NCBI GenBank assembly: GCA_036495715.1
Contig: DASXML010000056.1
Location: forward strand, 62,001 to 126,000
DNA length: 64,000 nucleotides
Direction of reading: 5' to 3'
DNA from: Scandinavium sp036495715
GTDB lineage: Bacteria > Pseudomonadota > Gammaproteobacteria > Enterobacterales > Enterobacteriaceae
The position numbers were made by a program, and so were the translations under genes. Numbering within the stretch: position 1 is the stretch's first letter; each line of letters begins with the position of its first letter. The notes beneath the pieces are model-generated. The model was not told the DNA's origin, searched no databases, and was given only the letters and a program-made list of their open reading frames with translations. Below are positions 62,554 to 64,000 of this stretch, one piece after another.

Positions 62554-64000
62554 ATGAACAGTCATATCTTTTTAGTCGGCTTTATCCTCTATGCCTTAGC
62601 CATGATCTGGCTGGGCTGGTACGTCTCGCGCAATCAAAAAAGCGGCGAAGATTTTCTTCTTGGCGGTCGCTCGCTGCCCATGTTTCTGACCCTCGGATCA
62701 ACCGTCGCAACCATGGTCGGCACCGGCTCCAGCATGGGCGCAGTCGGTTTTGGCTACAGCAACGGCTGGGCCGGAATGTTGTATGGCGTAGGTGGCGCGG
62801 TCGGTATTTTGCTGGTGGCCTGGTTATTTGCGCCAGTGCGTAAATTCCGCTTTATGACCATGAGCGAAGAACTTTCTTATTATACCGGCGGCAGTCACTT
62901 AATTAAGAATATCGTCGGATTAATGATTTTTATTGCGTCAATTGGTTGGCTGGGTGCGCATATTCTCGGTGGGAGTATGTATTTGGCATGGGCGACAGGA
63001 ATTGATATGACGCTTGCCAAAGTGATTATTGCGCTGGCTTTTGCTATCTACGTCATTATCGGTGGTTATTCAGCGGTGGTGTGGACCGATACGATTCAGG
63101 CGTTAATTTTATTCTTCGGCTTTATTTTAATGGCGATCCTGGCGGTTGTGCACGTAGGCGGTTGGGATGCGATTCAACAAGCGATGGATCCGAAAGCGCT
63201 GAGTCTGTTCGCGGTCGATAAAATGGGCGTTCTGCCTGCACTCTCGCTGGCTGTGGTGATCGGCGTTGGCGTGCTGGCAACACCGTCTTACCGTCAGCGT
63301 ATTTACTCCGGGAAAGATGTGTCATCTGTTCGCCGCTCGTTTGTTTATACCGGCGTGCTGTACCTGTTTTTCTCTATCCTGCCTGCGATTATCGGCATGG
63401 CGGCGTTCACCATGAACCCGGATCTGACAAACAGTAACTACGCCTTCCTGTTTGCCACCAGTTTCTTGCCGCCGATCCTCGGGTTGGTTGTGCTGATTGC
63501 TGGATTGTCGGCCACCATGTCATCTGCCAGTTCAGATGCCATCGCCGCCGTGGCGATCATGATGCGCGACCTGTACACCCTTATCACGGGCAGAATGCCG
63601 CCGGAGCATAAGGCGATTACCCTTTCACGTTGGATGCTGGCCGCCGTCATTGGTCTGGCGCTGATTTTTGCCCTGACATCCAACGACATTATCAGCTATA
63701 TCACCAAAATGATTTCGATGCTGATGTCTGGCCTGTTTGTCTGCTCAATGCTGGGCCGCTTCTGGCCACGCTTTAACTGGCAGGGCGCACTGACCGCGCT
63801 GGTCAGCGGGATGGTGGTGTCAGCCGTTATCCTGATGAACGCAGACTGGCTGGCCTTCTGGGGTAATCCGTGTATCCCGTCTGTCGTCGGTAGCCTCCTG
63901 TTTGGCGTGTTGGTTACGGTTATTACGCCTGCCAGTAAGGTAAGTCGTGAAGAAGCACTGGCGATGATCACCCGTGAACGCGAAAGCCAGCCGGATGCAC
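62554..64000 (+). CDS. Sodium:solute symporter (C-terminus missing at window edge)
   Basis: This SSS-family permease has about 482 residues in the window. It starts MNSHIFLVGFILYALAMIWLGWYVSRNQKSGEDFLLGGRSLP (in parts), with GSTVATMVGTGSSMGAVGFGYSNGW and the Na+-site region AGLSATMSSASSDAIAAVA. Twelve or more helices are visible and only the cytosolic tail seems cut. It should import the substrate of the D-aminoacylase cluster. The start at 62554 is ATG with a weak Shine-Dalgarno sequence. Confidence 0.92.
   Translation, partial: MNSHIFLVGFILYALAMIWLGWYVSRNQKSGEDFLLGGRSLPMFLTLGSTVATMVGTGSSMGAVGFGYSNGWAGMLYGVGGAVGILLVAWLFAPVRKFRFMTMSEELSYYTGGSHLIKNIVGLMIFIASIGWLGAHILGGSMYLAWATGIDMTLAKVIIALAFAIYVIIGGYSAVVWTDTIQALILFFGFILMAILAVVHVGGWDAIQQAMDPKALSLFAVDKMGVLPALSLAVVIGVGVLATPSYRQRIYSGKDVSSVRRSFVYTGVLYLFFSILPAIIGMAAFTMNPDLTNSNYAFLFATSFLPPILGLVVLIAGLSATMSSASSDAIAAVAIMMRDLYTLITGRMPPEHKAITLSRWMLAAVIGLALIFALTSNDIISYITKMISMLMSGLFVCSMLGRFWPRFNWQGALTALVSGMVVSAVILMNADWLAFWGNPCIPSVVGSLLFGVLVTVITPASKVSREEALAMITRERESQPDA

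Noticed and set aside
1..64000. Assignment to a single genus
   Set aside because: Gene order fits several genera (Enterobacter, Lelliottia, Leclercia, Citrobacter and others). Without alignment I cannot choose between them.

Overview
The window is chromosomal DNA from an enteric gammaproteobacterium of the Enterobacteriaceae. Gene order follows the Escherichia coli 96-98 minute region: treB-treR-mgtA, ridA-pyrI-pyrB-pyrL, tabA, argI, rraB, yjgM-yjgN, valS-holC-pepA, lptF-lptG, yjgR, ahr, leuX, then yjiR-yjiS-yjiN and yjiA-yjiX-btsT. miaE, a GH20 hexosaminidase, a one-chain DhaK/DhaL kinase, a chromosomal fosA and five ERIC elements point to the Enterobacter/Citrobacter/Klebsiella side of the family rather than E. 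coli. I cannot fix the genus.

Bases 1-27945 are ordinary core genome: trehalose uptake and its repressor, the Mg2+-regulated mgtA with its leader peptide gene mgtL, nucleotide and arginine biosynthesis with pyrL attenuator and ARG boxes, tRNA hydroxylation, valyl-tRNA synthetase, aminopeptidase A, the LPS-export permeases LptF/LptG, dihydroxyacetone kinase and aldehyde reductase. REP/BIME and ERIC repeats sit in many of the gaps.

Bases 27988-41623 hold a 13.6-kb integrated element in the 3' end of the leuX tRNA gene. It is bounded by a 43-bp perfect direct repeat of the tRNA end, and a tyrosine integrase lies beside attR. The DNA is visibly richer in A+T than its surroundings. From left to right it carries: (i) an Hcp / type-44-like toxin / membrane-anchored immunity trio with overlapping genes; (ii) a coiled-coil zinc-ribbon protein and a second, FimB-sized tyrosine recombinase; (iii) a phage-type N6-adenine methyltransferase next to an array of 17-bp imperfect palindromes (GGTGTCA-N3-TGGCACC) and a long hairpin, which looks like an origin or operator region; (iv) an early operon of small DNA-binding-type proteins behind two sigma-70-like promoters; (v) a strong promoter overlapping a palindrome, then a 700-nt structured leader with two terminator-like hairpins; (vi) a short virion operon: small protein, capsid decoration-like protein, major capsid protein (gpE-like), small HTH protein and a 620-residue tape-measure-like protein. 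No terminase, portal, protease, tail or lysis gene is visible. The best reading is a phage satellite that supplies its own capsid shell and tape measure, relies on a helper phage for the rest, and carries an interbacterial-competition cargo. This is inference from gene content.

Bases 41624-64000 return to the chromosome. The detached leuX terminator and a ccdAB-type toxin-antitoxin pair lie next to attR. Then follow ymjA, a VOC protein, fosA, yjiR, yjiS, yjiN, a second KUP potassium transporter, a xapA-like purine nucleoside phosphorylase/MFS/LysR operon, a secreted phytase-type esterase with a Pho-box-like site, a RelB/YafQ-type toxin-antitoxin pair and yjiA-yjiX-btsT. The window ends in a D-amino-acid catabolic cluster (PLP deaminase/aldolase, N-acyl-D-amino-acid deacylase, RidA-like enamine deaminase, sodium:solute symporter), cut by the window end. 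treB is cut by the window start.
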